This document shows, one piece after another, positions 11,872-23,640 of a stretch of 64,000 nt of DNA. The stretch spans positions 17,135,629 through 17,199,628 of the forward strand of contig JABAKD010000002.1 in the NCBI GenBank assembly GCA_012845835.1. The letters run 5' to 3'. The translations under genes were made by a program, and so were the position numbers. Below the pieces are notes generated by a model. The model did no database searches. It saw nothing but the letters and a program-made list of their open reading frames with translations, and had not been told where the DNA came from. Position 1 is the first letter of the stretch. The number at the start of each line of letters is the position of its first letter. Source of the stretch: Undaria pinnatifida (lineage: Eukaryota > Sar > Phaeophyceae > Laminariales > Alariaceae).

Positions 11872-12055
11872 AGGGCCCCCCCAATAAGGCGGCATCCCTA
11901 TACAAGGCGGTATCCCGATACAAGGCGGTCGAAATCGCTCGGCGCGACTGAGAAATTGAACTCAAACACCGGAACGGATAAGGCGGCTTTCCTAAGTAAG
12001 GCGGTCATATTGATTGCTCTGGCCCATCACCGCCTTAATGGAGGACCCATACTGT
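11872..12055 (+). mobile_element. AAGGCGG MITE-like element, copy C
   Basis: Starts GCCCCCCCAATAAGGCGGC and carries several AAGGCGGT blocks (TATCCCGATACAAGGCGGTC). It ends near CCGCCTTAATGGAGGACC, so the ends form an imperfect inverted repeat. Orientation is opposite to copies A and B. Confidence 0.65.
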
Positions 12056-12623
12056 GTACTAGTAGTATGCGGGACGCACCGAAGGGCTCCGCACCGCACA
12101 CTTTCGGCTCTCTTTTTTCTCCTTGGATATCTTGGAGGTCCTGTTTGGGTTTAAGTTTGGTTCGGATACAACAAACCTCTACCCGGTCAGCCCTCATTGC
12201 GTACGCCACCTGTGGACGAAAATCCGTCCCCAAGACAAAAAAAATGAGCGATGTGCGATACAGTACGTACGGTACTGAATACGGCAAATACAACAGAGAG
12301 CAAGGTCGGTCGTTATCGACAACACCTCTGCAAATGAAAACGTCCTCAAAGATAAAATGTGAACGCCGCACGCACGATACAGTACGGTGCTTCGCGGTGC
12401 TGCGTTGCAGTACGGCACGCTGATCGCTGCGACAGCCGAAATCCAAGCGGTAAATCCCCCCCCCCCCCCCCCCCCCCCCCGCCCTCCTCTGAAAAGCCAG
12501 CATCTGCGAAACGCCAAGCGGCCTGCTCAATAATAAACGCTTTTGCCAATGCAAAAATCTACTAATGTTGAATGACGAGGTTGTAGCGATGTTGGTGGTC
12601 CACAGGCATGCTTGGAGACCGAT

Positions 12624-15600
12624 CTACTTCGCCACCTGCGGAACGCGTGCGCGGACCTCTGCCAATAGTGCTGCGGGCTCCATGATGAACGGGAAAAAGT
12701 GCTAAACGTCAGAGCGGGGCAAGATGCAACACAGATGCAACACAGAGAAGGGAGGCGGGGGGGCAGGGGGGGGGTGCTCATTTCATGCATAGCCGTAGTC
12801 TTGCCATGGGACGGGGTATGGTCGGCCATTGACTATTTGAAACCTCAGTGATTGGGTCAGTCTAGTGGTGTAGATATCACTAGTACTGTACTTCGGCAAC
12901 CTAGTCCAGTTGGTTTCGCCGAAGAGGGCTGAACGAAAAATAGACAAGAGAGGCGGAAAAAACGCCCACTACTACTACTTTTTCGAGAAAAAAAAACAAA
13001 TACAGCGCGATACCAATACCACACTCTGGCGCGAACCTCTTGAAATCAGAAAACCCTCGTACCAATAATGATTACAACAACAAATAAAATATGTAATAAA
13101 TAACGGAATAATTAGAGCAGTGCTGTAGTGCAGAAACAGCAATCATGGAACCACATCAGTCGCACTACAGTAGCAGTACAAATCAACGCAAGCGCAGCAG
13201 CAAACAGCTCACGATTTGTCCCTCGGGCTTTGTCTGCGTTTCCTTGAAGTACATAAGGATGGGCAGCTTCTCGCTGGGGTACACCTCCCAGTTGGTCCAC
13301 GTATTGTATGCCCACCGCGACTCGCCGCCGACGAAGGCGTTCTCTCCCGAGCTCTCCAGCTCACCCGCGTCGTTGCCGATCTTAACCTCCATGCACTAGT
13401 CCAACAAAAACACAAAACAGAAACAGAAAGAAGACAACGCATTTTTTAGTACTAAAAGCAGTTCAAATACAGCAGCACGTCGTCGCGTTGGCCCACACCA
13501 AAAAAAATAAATAAAATAAAACAGAAACAAAAAACAGAGGCAGAAACATGATTACGCACTGTAAGTACACCCAGAGCAGCTCAATTATAGGAACACTTTC
13601 GATTGGTTCAACAGCCAAAACCATACAAGAAGCAAAAAAAACAAAAAAAAAACAGTCCAGAAACAAGACGCGCACGTTTCGTACTCGCGTGATAGCAAAC
13701 GATGCATCAATGCGTCCAACAAAAGCCAAATCATCATCAGAATCGAACGACAAATACTACAACAAAAAACAGAAACTGAACAGTGCGCTACTAGTACTCA
13801 CGCTTTTGGGGAGAAAATACTTGCAATTAACGAGGGATTTACTTTGCGGAATTTAAAGAGTCAACATCAAGCCGAGGAGAAAATCGAGGGCCGGCGAGCC
13901 TGCAGAAAACGCGCAGATCCAAATCCAGGCAGATCGAAGGTAAGCCAGACCAAACATCAGGTACTGTAGGTCGACGATCTGAGAGGCACGGAGATCAGGC
14001 ACACTCCAAGACCATGCAGATCGAAAATCCGAGAGAGGTGGAACACCAGGCAGGCCAGAGATCGGTTACACTCGAAACCCAAGCAGATCGAAAATCATGA
14101 ACACACAAGTGTGGGACGAAACGCTTCATGGTCTCAAGGCAAACACCCCTTCTCCCTCTCGCTCTGCTTCTCCCCCGTAAAAAAAAACTATCGCCCTCTC
14201 TCCGGGTCATACGACTACGGCAATGCGTGAAACGAGTTCACCCCCCCCTTCCCTCTGGAAAAAACGCCACCGTCTCTCTTCCTCTCTCACCCCCTGCCTC
14301 ACTTCCTCCCCCCCCCCCCCCACCCCTCCTTCCCTGCCTCCCTTGCTCTCTCCCCCACCCTCAACACCCCCCACCTCTCTCCCCCACCTCATCGTCGAAC
14401 TCGAACGAAACCCTCGAGGCTTGAAACGCCAGCGCCAATCCCACCAGAGTAAGTGGAAACCCAGTCCAGACGTTTCCGGTGCCGGACACCGCGAGGCCTA
14501 CCGTGGCGATTCCTATGGGCAGCTGGAAGGACGCGGGGATGACGGTGGTTGACATTCCCAGATTAGTCCCGCTGCGGGCGGCTCCACGGGTCAGTGTCTT
14601 ATCGGTGCATCGGCTAGAGATCGGCAAAGGATGGGGGGCGGGGGCGGGGGGAGGGGAGAGGAGGGGGGGGCGGGAGGGGCGGAGGGGGGGAAGGCGGGAC
14701 GGGGCGGAGAGGGAGAGGGAGGGGGCGGAGATAGGGAGGACGAGAGGGGGGTGAGAGGAAGAGGGGCGGGTTAACTCGTGCTCAGCGTAAAAACCGCCGG
14801 GTGCATTCTAAATCGCAAGGCCAATTCTGATGCAGTCGGTCCCGTCAGTCGAAAAAGGTCCTTTTGGACTGGAGACCAAATCGGGCTTCTTACACAATCG
14901 AAAAATAGCTTTTTCGGCTCAAACTTTTTCGAATGAGCGATCCGACTCGCATCTAGGCGAAAAAAATCGTCGATTCGACTGGATCCGTCAGTCAAATTGC
15001 TCAGTCGAAACCTTATGAACCCATCGCATCGTTCATCCCACCACAAAAACACGCGCACGCCCACACACCTATGCAGGCACCACACAACACTATCCTACAA
15101 CACCTGGCTGCTATCATTGCTGCTGCTTCTCGCCGCAAGTCAGCGTGGCATTTTCCTAGTCCCGCCCGCTAGCTTGTATGGCAGCAGCGCGCGGTATCGA
15201 TGACATTTTCCAAAGAACCGATAAGCTTGATGTGAATTTCGCGGCTCTCGGCTGAGTGCAACGCCACGAACGTGGCTTTGGCAGGTTTGGGCCAAGTCCA
15301 ACGCCACCAGCCCACTTGGACGACGGGCTCATCGCGGGTGAAGCACGCGCTTCTCGCGGAGAAAACACGAAGCACAGAGCTTCCAACCGACTTTCGACTG
15401 CCCTGCAGCAGTTCTCCCTTACACCAGCCACCTCCAGAAAGAACACAAAACTAAAAAAAATCGACTCGACCGACGATAACAAGGAGGTCCCGAAAAATCC
15501 TGTCGACAAAAGTCCAGTCGGAACAGGCCCTTTTCGACTCACGGATCCGACTGTGCAAGAATTGGGCTATCTGAAAGAGTTTTCAGCTAGCTGCATCGTT

Positions 15601-17058
15601 GGAAGATTAGTTTTTTTGTTTATGCGGATACCTCTGGGATGGTAGTTGGACTCCATTCCGGGAAGCACACGGCCGAATTGCTCTGTTTTCCTGGTGAAGC
15701 CGACTGAAGAAAACACATCGAACTGAAACAAACCTTACGATGAACCGTGTAGGTCGAGACTCAACGTGTCAGAAGATCAGCGTGATATTATTCCGATGAA
15801 AGGCCTGGACAGGGACATATACAGGGGTCGACGGACCCGCCCCCCCCTTGCCACAAGAGGAGGGACCCACCCCTCGCACCACAAAGCTTGGTGCTTTGTC
15901 ACAAGATCAGCGTAACGTTACTCCGATAAAATATCTGCACAGGTTTAGATACACGGGCGAACGAAGCCCCGCCCGTGCCTCGCCATAAGTTGGGGAACTC
16001 CCCCCTCTTGCCATAAGAGGGGAACCTCCCCTCATACCACACTGCACAAGATGGGGGAACCCCGCCCCTGTCGCAAGGAGGGCGACTATTAATACCGACC
16101 CTTAGCCACAAGGTCCTGCCCCCCTTGCCATCGAATTCGGCCACCGGATTATCAAATCAGAAAAAAAATCTGGTCCGATTTTGCATATTCGGACTGCCGC
16201 AAGCCGACGTTTTAATTTGGGGTCGAAAAAGGTAAAATCTGAAGGTCGAAATTGGGCCGCACAGGAAACAGCCTACCAGGTACGTACGTACGAGCAGTGT
16301 GAGACAGTGAGAGCAGAGATGCAGAGATGCAGAAACCATCGAGACAGCGGTGGGGAGAGAGATGAAGAGATGACGAGTGCGGTGCAATGAACAGAGCGTC
16401 TGCATCATACGAGGTACACACGTTTAATCGATGCACAATTGAGGAGCCCTCTGCTCTGATCAAATGAGATAATTCTACCGCTGCAGCTACCGCTGTATTG
16501 AGATAACGATGAGAGCATATTTCTTACACGATCCAGAAATGTGCGATGCATGCACACTAACGCCCACGTATGTACACGTAGCACGCAGGGAGAGAGATGG
16601 TGAAGGCGGCGCAATGAGAAGACGGAAGGGTACAACGAAAATAAAAATGAACAAATTTCGAGCTTGAGGGATACCTGGATACAAAACATAGATCGACTGC
16701 AAACGCGTGCGTGCGCTACCCTCTGACGGCAGCAGAGCTCAAAACGACCCCCCCGCCTCCCTCCCCCCCGACCCGGCGTCACGAGATATCGTCTACCATG
16801 ACTTCGGCAGCTCGACGCGCAACAGAGAAAGGATGTCCGAAAACTATTGATATAATAAACATGTCACTGTAGAACTAACAAGAGGACTGGTTTTGTGTTG
16901 TTTTATCACCTGTAACGTGGGTGCGCAAAGGCCGTGTTTGCTGCGATTCCGGAGGAGCCTGCATGCCGCACGACGGCAAAGCCTCCACTGGACACAAAGG
17001 ATTGCACACGGGTGGCAAGCACGCCAAGGACACACGAGGTAGCGAGAGTGAGCTTCAT
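12624..17058 (-). CDS. Plastid-targeted DUF3119-like membrane protein
   Basis: Complete four-exon gene, read leftwards: 17058-16910, 14571-14388, 13395-13213, 12701-12624 (TAG). Introns are GT-AG with phases 2, 0, 0; the product has 197 residues. The ATG begins a hydrophobic signal peptide (MKLTLATSCVLGVLATRVQS) followed by F at residue 21 and a Ser/Ala/Gly-rich stretch, the usual bipartite plastid-targeting layout of heterokont algae. Exon 2 has two hydrophobic segments (IPASFQLPIGIATVGLAVSG and TGFPLTLVGLALAFQASRV) and ends FEFDDE. Exon 3 carries FVGGESRWAYNTWTNWEVYP and PILMYFKETQTKPEGQI. Exon 4 has HFFPFIMEPAALLAEVR. The arginine after the second hydrophobic segment, FDDE, GG.SRW, NWE, YFKE and HFFP recall the DUF3119 family of cyanobacteria and plastids; its function is not known to me. 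I infer a plastid membrane location. Family assignment is from memory; the exon model is supported by phase and motif continuity. Confidence 0.78.
13880..14100. repeat. Degenerate GCAGATCGAAAATC tandem repeat
   Basis: Units of roughly 60-75 bases with the core CCAxGCAGATCGAAAATC repeat three to four times, mixed with GGCAGGCCAGA and GAGATC words. It sits in the intron 14387-13396 of the DUF3119-like gene. Confidence 0.5.
14834..15565. repeat. Pair of GTCGAAAAA elements in an intron
   Basis: Two blocks related to bases 1-200 lie at 14834-15009 and 15480-15565, both within the first intron (16909-14572) of the DUF3119-like gene. They enclose about 470 bp of a different composition that has a short open frame on the minus strand (15375-15169). 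The blocks could be the two ends of one element or two separate insertions. Confidence 0.5.
15780..16130. repeat. CCTTGCCAYAAGAGG GC-rich tandem words
   Basis: CCCCCTTGCCACAAGAGG, CGTGCCTCGCCATAAGTTGG, CTCTTGCCATAAGAGGGGAA and similar words recur, together with a duplicated ..AGATCAGCGTRAYRTTAYTCCGATRAAA.. block at 15775 and 15905. It is a locally duplicated intronic segment without coding sense. Confidence 0.5.
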
Positions 17059-17487
17059 GATTGCCTAGATGTTTTCCCCGCGTGGGTCGGTTGCAGTGTT
17101 GGCCCGCGGATGATCAGACCGCACGCGTTTGGCCTCCCAGTTCATGTGGAACTCTTATTTGGCGATATCAACCAGGTGTGGTATTTCGAGCTCCAAGCTT
17201 CCACTCCGCCGCCCTCAAGTTCTGCAAGAAGCAAGACAGTCTCAAGAGAACCGCGCGCCAGACATGTCAGAGTGAGTTGGTACTGGGATGATACAAGCAT
17301 TCCGGGCTCAAGCTGTACAGCAGATAACCATCTGGGTCTTGGTTTTGGAGTTCGGTTTCAAAGCCCGGAGACCACGACGCTGGACTACGACTTATACTTG
17401 AGCCGTCATATGTACTCGAGTACATACGAGTATTCCGGGTAGCAAGTAGAACAAAAGTATGTCTGTTTGACCTCTGCTGGGTCTGTG

Positions 17488-17518
17488 TGTCTGTCTGTCT
17501 GTCTGTCTGTCTGTCGGT
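17488..17518 (+). repeat. (TGTC)n microsatellite
   Basis: Seven or eight TGTC units, about 430 bases upstream of the start codon of the DUF3119-like gene (which runs leftwards from 17058). No promoter motif could be identified around it. Confidence 0.8.
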
Positions 17519-18004
17519 CTGCTCTGCTTGTCTTTGTGTCTATGCCTATATCTAGTTGTTGGCTGCTGTCGGCAGCCACTGCTGCTGTTCCTAGCTTGTG
17601 GCTTCCTGTGCTCTACGAATCCCGAGATGCTGGTTTCTTCGTTAGGTTTGCATCCAACTGCTTGTAGTTTGCAGCAATGAGTACGTGGCGGAATATCGTA
17701 GCTTGCGACCCCGACCAAACGTCGCCATGCGCCTGTCATTCGTTTGTCGCTCCTGTGACCAGGTTGCATTGTAAGTGTACCCATGGTACTATACATACCA
17801 GCTCAATCAGTATACAAACGCTTTGGCAGTTGCTGGAATATTGGAATGAGAAATACCAACGTAAACCTCCTGGTACGTATTTGAAAAATAGTGTACGTAT
17901 CAACGTGTACATTCCTGTTGCGATCGTACGTATATACGTACGTCAAGGCCTCTTGGGTATCTTGGTTCTTTCTGACAACGACCTACTGCTACCAGGTGAC
18001 CTAT

Positions 18005-18088
18005 GCACTCGGGGGGACTCGAACTCACGAAACTGACCTCTAATACCAGGCTCGAGGATAACCTGATACGCCACCGGGGCGACCGGCT
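18005..18088 (-). repeat. tRNA-like SINE head, minus copy
   Basis: Read on the minus strand it starts GCCGGTCGCCCCGGTGGCGT, continues with an A-box-like TATCAGGTTA and ends with a B-box-like GAGTTCGAGTCCCCC. It nearly matches the head at 30721-30806, including CTCGAGCCTGGTAT and GGTCAGTTTCGTGAGTTCGA. The acceptor ends do not pair, so it is not a working tRNA. Confidence 0.7.
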
Positions 18089-18117
18089 TTTACGACTTAC
18101 CTGGTATGTCCATTAAC

Positions 18118-18260
18118 GAGGACACACACCCGCTGACACGCGCGGTGGGAGTATCACACACAATTTGCAAAATACGAGTTTCGACGAAATCTTTGATCTC
18201 ACACCTGAATCATACGAGTGTATTTTACATTTTCGTAATACTCACACGCATGCTGGCGAT
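18118..18260 (+). repeat. GAGTATCACACAC family, diverged copy
   Basis: GAGGACACACA, GGAGTATCACACAC, TTTGCAAAA..GAGTTTCGACGAAATC, GATCTCACA and GAGTGTATTTT occur in the family order. Better copies lie at 22140-22335, 28870-29060, 36605-36800, 38180-38380, 44425-44515, 56985-57065 and 57785-57900. Confidence 0.65.
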
Positions 18261-18446
18261 ATAGTCTTACGATAGAGCCCGGAGACTAACAGCAGTGCGT
18301 TTGATCCTCGAATCTTTGCGTTGCTGCTTCTGCTGTTCTGCTGCTGCTGCTCATTGCTATGACATGTGTAAAGCTACGCAAAGCTGGGTGAAGTTGTGTG
18401 CTGTGTGTAGGTGTGGGAGTGTGTACCATTGTTGTTGATATACATA

Positions 18447-18745
18447 GCCGGTCGCCCCGGTGGTCTAGTGGTTACCCTCGAATACCACTAGCTAGCGTTC
18501 GCCCTTGAGTTCGATTCCCACCGTGGTGAGATTTGACTTTATTTGCAAAAAATGCACGAAATGATCAACTGCTGAGAGCGCCTAACAGCGTGGGTAGGTA
18601 CAATTCGACGCGAGTCGACGAGGGAAGAAAATGCTGAATCACTGAATTATTATCGCGATAAAAATGATGAAAATGAAGTCGCGTGCCGTAGTGGGGAGAG
18701 GGGAGGAGGGCCCGCGATGTGACCCCGGATCTGCGTAATTACTGG
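18447..18745 (+). repeat. tRNA-derived SINE
   Basis: Head: GCCGGTCGCCCCGGTGGTCT, then AGTGGTTA (A box) and GAGTTCGATTCCCACC (B box), the internal RNA polymerase III promoter parts of a tRNA. Body: ..GACGAGGGAAGAAAATGCTGA.., ATCGCGATAAAAATGATG and a GGGGAGAGGGGAGG stretch. The same head-body order is present at 30721-31015, and body-only fragments at 11340, 23470 and 62990 (minus). The T-arm pairs poorly, which argues against a functional tRNA gene. Confidence 0.72.
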
Positions 18746-21059
18746 GAGGGAGGGCGAGAGTAGTGCCAGGATAATAAATGGGATAAAAAAACAAAAAAAA
18801 ACAAGCGTACGTTCTTTCAGCCCATCTAATATGCATCAACCGGTGTCCGCGCCGATGCCTCCTCCTGGAGCAAGATAGACGAGCTTTGTGGTCACAAACT
18901 GCAAAACAGAGCATACACCACGTGCTTTGGCCATGCAATGCCGAACGCAATGAATGCAGGGGTGGAACATCAGCAAGCCAGCACACCAGAAAACGTGCAA
19001 ATAAGGAATAAAATAAGAAAGAACAAATAAACAAATAAAATTACTGGGCACCTACGTAGCAAGAAACAGACGCTGACCCAGGTAGGGTTTCTTGCTTGGA
19101 AAAGGGTGCGTTCTACACTAACTTCAGCGTAACGACCCCCGAGTTTCTTGTTTTCCTGTAAATATCAGCCTGATATTTGTATTATCCTGTTTCTTATTAT
19201 TAATAGGTGTTGTGTTCGCTTTCCTAACCGCGGAAGTCGCGATGTACCCAAGATAGGGTCAGAAGATGACTGTATTTTAGGGTAAATACTGAAATTGTCG
19301 TTCGAGCACGAGTTTATCTTTCGACTTGGTTCGCCAGTAGGCAGTGTAATATCTGTAACTCTTGGGGGGAAGAAGTCGTCCCAAGCCTGGCACGCCTGTT
19401 AATGCCGCAGCAGCCGACTTCTGCGATGTTTCCTCGTGCCGACGCGAAACCCTTCTCTGCCTCCCTTGCCCCAGGGGCATAGCGGTCAAAGCTATGCTGG
19501 GTGCGGCGGTCTTATCAATCGTCTAGTTGGAGAACGCGGCGATGCAACCAGTATTGTGTTGTGTGTTTGTGTAGATCTACGTGCATTGTATGCATAGCTG
19601 GGGGACACCGTACACCATCCACACTTCACCATCCCGGGCTGCCTCGTGCGATCGATGATGTGATCGTCACTTTTGTTTCTGCACGTTTTCCTGTTGCAAT
19701 CCCAGAGGGGCTGTGTACCTTCGATCGGTCCTACGTTACTGCTATACCAGGTACTTCGCAGAGTTGTCCCGGGACAGCCGAGGCCCCGCAAAATGACCGT
19801 ATATTATCTAACAATCCGCTTCTCGCAAACAGGTACAATGAAAACAGGAACTGCTATATTTGGAAGCAGGTAGCTGGCCTACGTTTAACTCACCTGTTAT
19901 CTCCTTTTGGAACTTGAAATGGAAGAAGTGTGGGGAAAAAAGTAGAAAAAAAAAAGAGAAGGGAAGAGACGATGGTAATTACAGCATCATTGGCCACACA
20001 AGGCCGCCCGGGCTGCTTGAATAGGGGTCGTGCTAGGAGATACCTGGTACCGGGCATACGATACATGTGCAACGTGCTCAACCTGATGATGCCGATACTC
20101 GTTCTGTTTTTAGTTTTCTTCCTATTAATTGACGGTTGATAAATACCTCGCTTCTCGGGTTTTTTGGTCAATGTATCTGGCTCCCCCCAAAAGGATTTCA
20201 CACATGCATGATGTCGTACAGTAGTTCGTAGTCGGTGCTCGTTCTCCTCACCTGCGAAAGAAAACAGTCGGTGGGCAGGAGAAAACCGCAGACTGTCCTG
20301 TCACTACTGCTGTTGCGTACGAATGTCATACCTGATAGCTTCCGTAGTCTGCTTTCTCCACTGCACACTGCACACGGCACACTAACTGTTAATACCGATC
20401 TTCCAATCGTGCAGACAGGAGGTCCTTCGTGTACCACTTCTGCAGTGCGCAATGTACCACCACAAGAGTATGGAGAGTAGTCGTACATGTGATATGATGT
20501 GATATGATACGAAGATGTGTTGACCGATATTTCACAAATCGTGGACGAAACACCTCAATTACCGCTGACAACACGATTTACAGTAGATTGTCTCCTCCCC
20601 AATATTGCACTGCATGGTGTCCATTTTTAGCACAACAGCAGTTTAGTACAAGGACTACAGCTGTACCTGGCTTTGTTCTCGAATACTGCTCATAATCATC
20701 GAGAGTTTCATATAGTTCTACCTTCGAATGAGAGACGATGTACATATCGTATCAAGTATGCGCCCCATGCTACCAGGAGTTTGGCCCTATCCACTTTTTT
20801 TCTGCATGCATGTGTGTGTTGTTGCCATTTATCGTAGCAAAGCCTCCTCGAAGAGCGCGAGCTCGCCGATCTCTCGTCTTGCTGTCTCCAAACTCTCCAG
20901 CTGTCTCCAAACTCTCCAACCTAGAAAGCTACGTAGGTACCTGGTATATATAAAAAGAATGGTAACTACATGGTTGTATATTCTATCTTGCGATCCATGT
21001 ACAACAACAAATTATGAAGCTTTAACACGCTCTTTACCACACCTAAAGATTGCGTTACA

Positions 21060-21700
21060 TACCACATCTAGCATCAAATCTTCTAGAATAATAAACAATA
21101 CCAGGCAGGTGATATAAAGGGATGTCTTCCTGCCACAACCGTCAGATTTGTCCCCTTTAAGGATTTATGGTTTCCGCGCGCATATTGAAGTGTCCCGCCC
21201 GCCCCCCCCTTTTCCCCCCGATCCCTCTTGTTCAAACGCCCCCCCTAAAATCAAAACCTGCCAGAGTAGTAAACACTACCAGCCGGCTGATATCACCTCA
21301 TTATCTTTCTGTCCATCTAACATCAAATCTTCTAGAATTACATACAATACCAAACAGGTGATATAAAAGGATGTCTTCTTGCTGCAACCGTCAGATTTGT
21401 CCCCTTGAAGGATTTATAGTTCCCGCGCACATATTGGAGTGTCCCGCCCGCCCCCCCCTTTCCCCCCCGATCCCTCTTGTTCAAACGCCCCACCTAAAAT
21501 CAAAACCTGCCTGAGAGTAGTGAACACTACCATCCAGCTGATATCACCTCGTTATCTTTCTAGCCATCCATACCGTAGCTCTAATTCACCCCCCCCCCCC
21601 CCCCCTCCCCCTTTTTTTTTCCCGCCCTTTTGTTCAAACGCCCCACCCACATTCGAAATCGGCCAGAGTAATAAACACTTCTACGCAATTGATATCACGT
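21060..21700 (+). repeat. Tandem array of ~256-bp units
   Basis: ATCAAATCTTCTAGAAT, CAGGTGATATAAAxGGATGTC, CAACCGTCAGATTTGTCCCC and GTGTCCCGCCCGCCCCCCCC return at a spacing of about 254-259 bases, giving two full units and part of a third. Each unit holds a C/T-rich run and CCAGAGTAGTAAACACTACC. It is non-coding and grades into the duplicated segment beginning near 21730. Confidence 0.75.
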
Positions 21701-21729
21701 CATTAGAGCATCCATGACGTAGCTTTCAT

Positions 21730-22335
21730 TCTTGCCTCCCCCCCCCCCCCCGCCCGCGCCTCCAACGCCCCCTCCTTCCCCACCACCCGCACCATCGCCT
21801 AGACCTAGTACCACGCGTTTAGCAAACCCCTACATCTATGCGACCTAAAGATGTTGGTTAAAAAACGCTTTCTGCACCCCACCCCCCCCCACCCCCTCGA
21901 ACGCTCCGCCCCCTTCTCACTGGTGGTACGACTTTCAGGGTAGGATTTATAGTTTCCACGCACAGATTGAGCTGCCCCCCCCCCCCCCCTCTTCATCAAA
22001 CCCAGCCCCCCACGTCCTTAAAAACTCCGCCCTCCCCTCACCGGTTATTCGACTTACAGGATTCACTTGATAAACTGATGCATTTCCTTCCGCAGCGGTC
22101 AGATTTTGTCCCCCTCAAAAACGGGTTTTATAGTTTCCGCGCACAGACTGCCTAGCATCACCCTGTTGACCCTGATAGCTACACTGTAGTTGCAAGGGGA
22201 GTCGCCGACCTATATCCTTAATGAGGACACACAGCCCGTAATACGTGCGATCGGAGTATCACACACAGCTTGCAAATATAAGTTTTGGCAAAGTCCTCGA
22301 TCTCACAGCTAGAGTGTATTTTCAATTTAGTATTA
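21730..22335 (+). repeat. Duplicated ~600-bp segment, copy 1
   Basis: The sequence from CCACCCGCACCATCGCCTAG through CCCCACGTCCTTAAAAACTC to GATCTCACAGCT.AGTGTATTTT is repeated at 28470-29060 and, in its right half, at 38020-38380. The right end is a member of the GAGTATCACACAC family. A short frame with the wording [19 protein letters not shown] is kept open in copies 1 and 2 but hits a stop in copy 3, so it is probably a relic. Confidence 0.75.
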
Positions 22336-22574
22336 TATTACTTGAGGTATATGTACCCGGGTACCAGATACCAGGTATACTACAAGGCAGCCTTGTATTG
22401 ATAACACCAGTACCGTGTTTTGCCACCTCACGATGTGCGTTTTCCCGCTTTCTGCAGAAAGACGTAAGCCGCTCATAAACCGCTTCTCTTTCGCCTACGA
22501 CGCTGGCTACGATAGAGTTAGCACATATTTGGCGGGTTTTCAGGCTTTTCATGGGTCGGATAATTTTCTCACGG

Positions 22575-22695
22575 CTCGGACCGAGTCAGGGTGACCCGAC
22601 CCGACCCGACCCGACCCAACCCGACCCGACCCAACCCGACCCGACCCGACCCGACCCGATCCGACCCGACCCGACCCGACCCATGAGCATGGAAT
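22575..22695 (+). repeat. (GACCC)n array
   Basis: About 20 GACCC units with AACCC and GATCC variants, followed by looser GACCCG words to about 22800. Related GGGTCGGGTCAGG words (the reverse complement) form degenerate arrays at 29880-30070 and 35865-36065, each next to GTTTTCAAA/GTTTCCGAA blocks. The three sites therefore share ancestry beyond the simple repeat. Confidence 0.85.
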
Positions 22696-23469
22696 ACCCC
22701 CTGACTCGACCCGTGATATGTGGAAAACCTCTTGACCCGGCCCGACTCGACCCCCTGAGTTTTTCAAGACCTCTTGACCGGACCGGCGGGGAGGGTCATG
22801 ACCCACCCGTGAAGAGCTTTGCGTGTTTTTTGTTTTTTTTCTTAATGACGGCGCTCCTTGACACCAAATACTCGGAATGATCTTCTTGTTTTGCACTTGA
22901 ATCGGTTGCATGCCTGGGTCGTGGCATCGCTCATCGGTTTTGTATTTTGATTCTTTGACAAACATTCTTGTATATTGGGTCAGTTGTAGAGCTCGTTGAC
23001 CCCTCCTTATACTAATTCCAATCAATTTTGTCCCCGAAACGGGTTTCCAGCTGTACAGGCGTTACGTCAGGAGCTCCTCGGAAAAAATAGGTGCACCCAT
23101 ACTGTACTGTTTAGTAGCATGTGTGCTAGACTATACAGATATGAGAAATCACGTAGTAAGGCCTCTTCTACAAGCATATAAGTGATGTCGTTGCCTGTGT
23201 CCTCCCGTCTAAATGTCGACCCACTCCGAGTCTTGCCCTTTCTCCATACTCCTCTTGTGACGTACTTGTGAACCCTCTGCTCTTCGAGTCCCAAGCGCTC
23301 CCCTTCGAAACCTAGGCTGCACCCAGATTCTACCCCCATGGCATGGGTGCAGATGTGCTGATATCGATATTGAGGAAGACTTTTGATCATGATATTGATA
23401 TTGAAATAAATAGTATGCGGAAATTGGCACGCAGGTGGCGTCTACGTCGTATATTAAATGGTTAGTGTG

Positions 23470-23640
23470 TATGGACGTTTCGATGCGAGTCGCCGAGGGA
23501 AGAAAATGCGGAACCCTTCGCGCGATAAAAATGGAGGCATGCACCTTAGTGGGGGTGGGGGTGGGGGGTGGCTGATTTTGTGTCCCCGGGTCTGAGTTAC
23601 GAAAAGGGAGGGAGCTGGGGAAGAAGTGCACGACGATAAC
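23470..23640 (+). repeat. SINE body fragment
   Basis: GCGAGTCGCCGAGGGAAGAA, GCGGAACCCTTCGCGCGATA and AAAATGGAGGCATGCACC match the SINE body, without the tRNA-like head. Confidence 0.55.

Larger units (their letters stand above)
7545..12623. other. Intergenic region without recognised gene
   Basis: Between the converging ends of the GBF1/GNOM gene (plus) and the DUF3119-like gene (minus) I find no exon I can support. It contains monomers of the 'CCCACGTTTTTGGGGACAAAACACTTGGAA' family at about 7560-7680 and 9720-9800, two MITE-like AAGGCGG elements, a poly-T run at 8420-8440, degenerate GTACTGTACGG words at 8520-8690, a 250-bp TIR element at 9963-10214, a SINE-body fragment at about 11340-11500, another AAGGCGG element at 11872-12055, and a poly-C run at 12457-12480. 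Open frames here are short and low in complexity. Confidence 0.7.

Noticed and set aside
13463-13770. Possible extra exon on the minus strand (YLSFDSDDDLAFVGRIDASF)
   Set aside because: It has a good acceptor-like TTTTTTGTTGTAG, but the exons at 14388 and 13395 already join in phase 0 with continuous family motifs (FDDE then MEVK), so an extra exon is not needed.
15169-15375. Minus-strand frame with VVQVGWWRWTWPKPAKATFV
   Set aside because: It looks protein-like but lies in the first intron of the DUF3119-like gene, whose exons join without it. It is enclosed by GTCGAAAAA repeats, so it may be a mobile-element relic. No family was recognised.
16921-17442. 173-codon plus-strand frame
   Set aside because: It is antisense to the signal-peptide exon of the DUF3119-like gene. 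No domain is recognisable, and its frame outside the overlap has no coding character.
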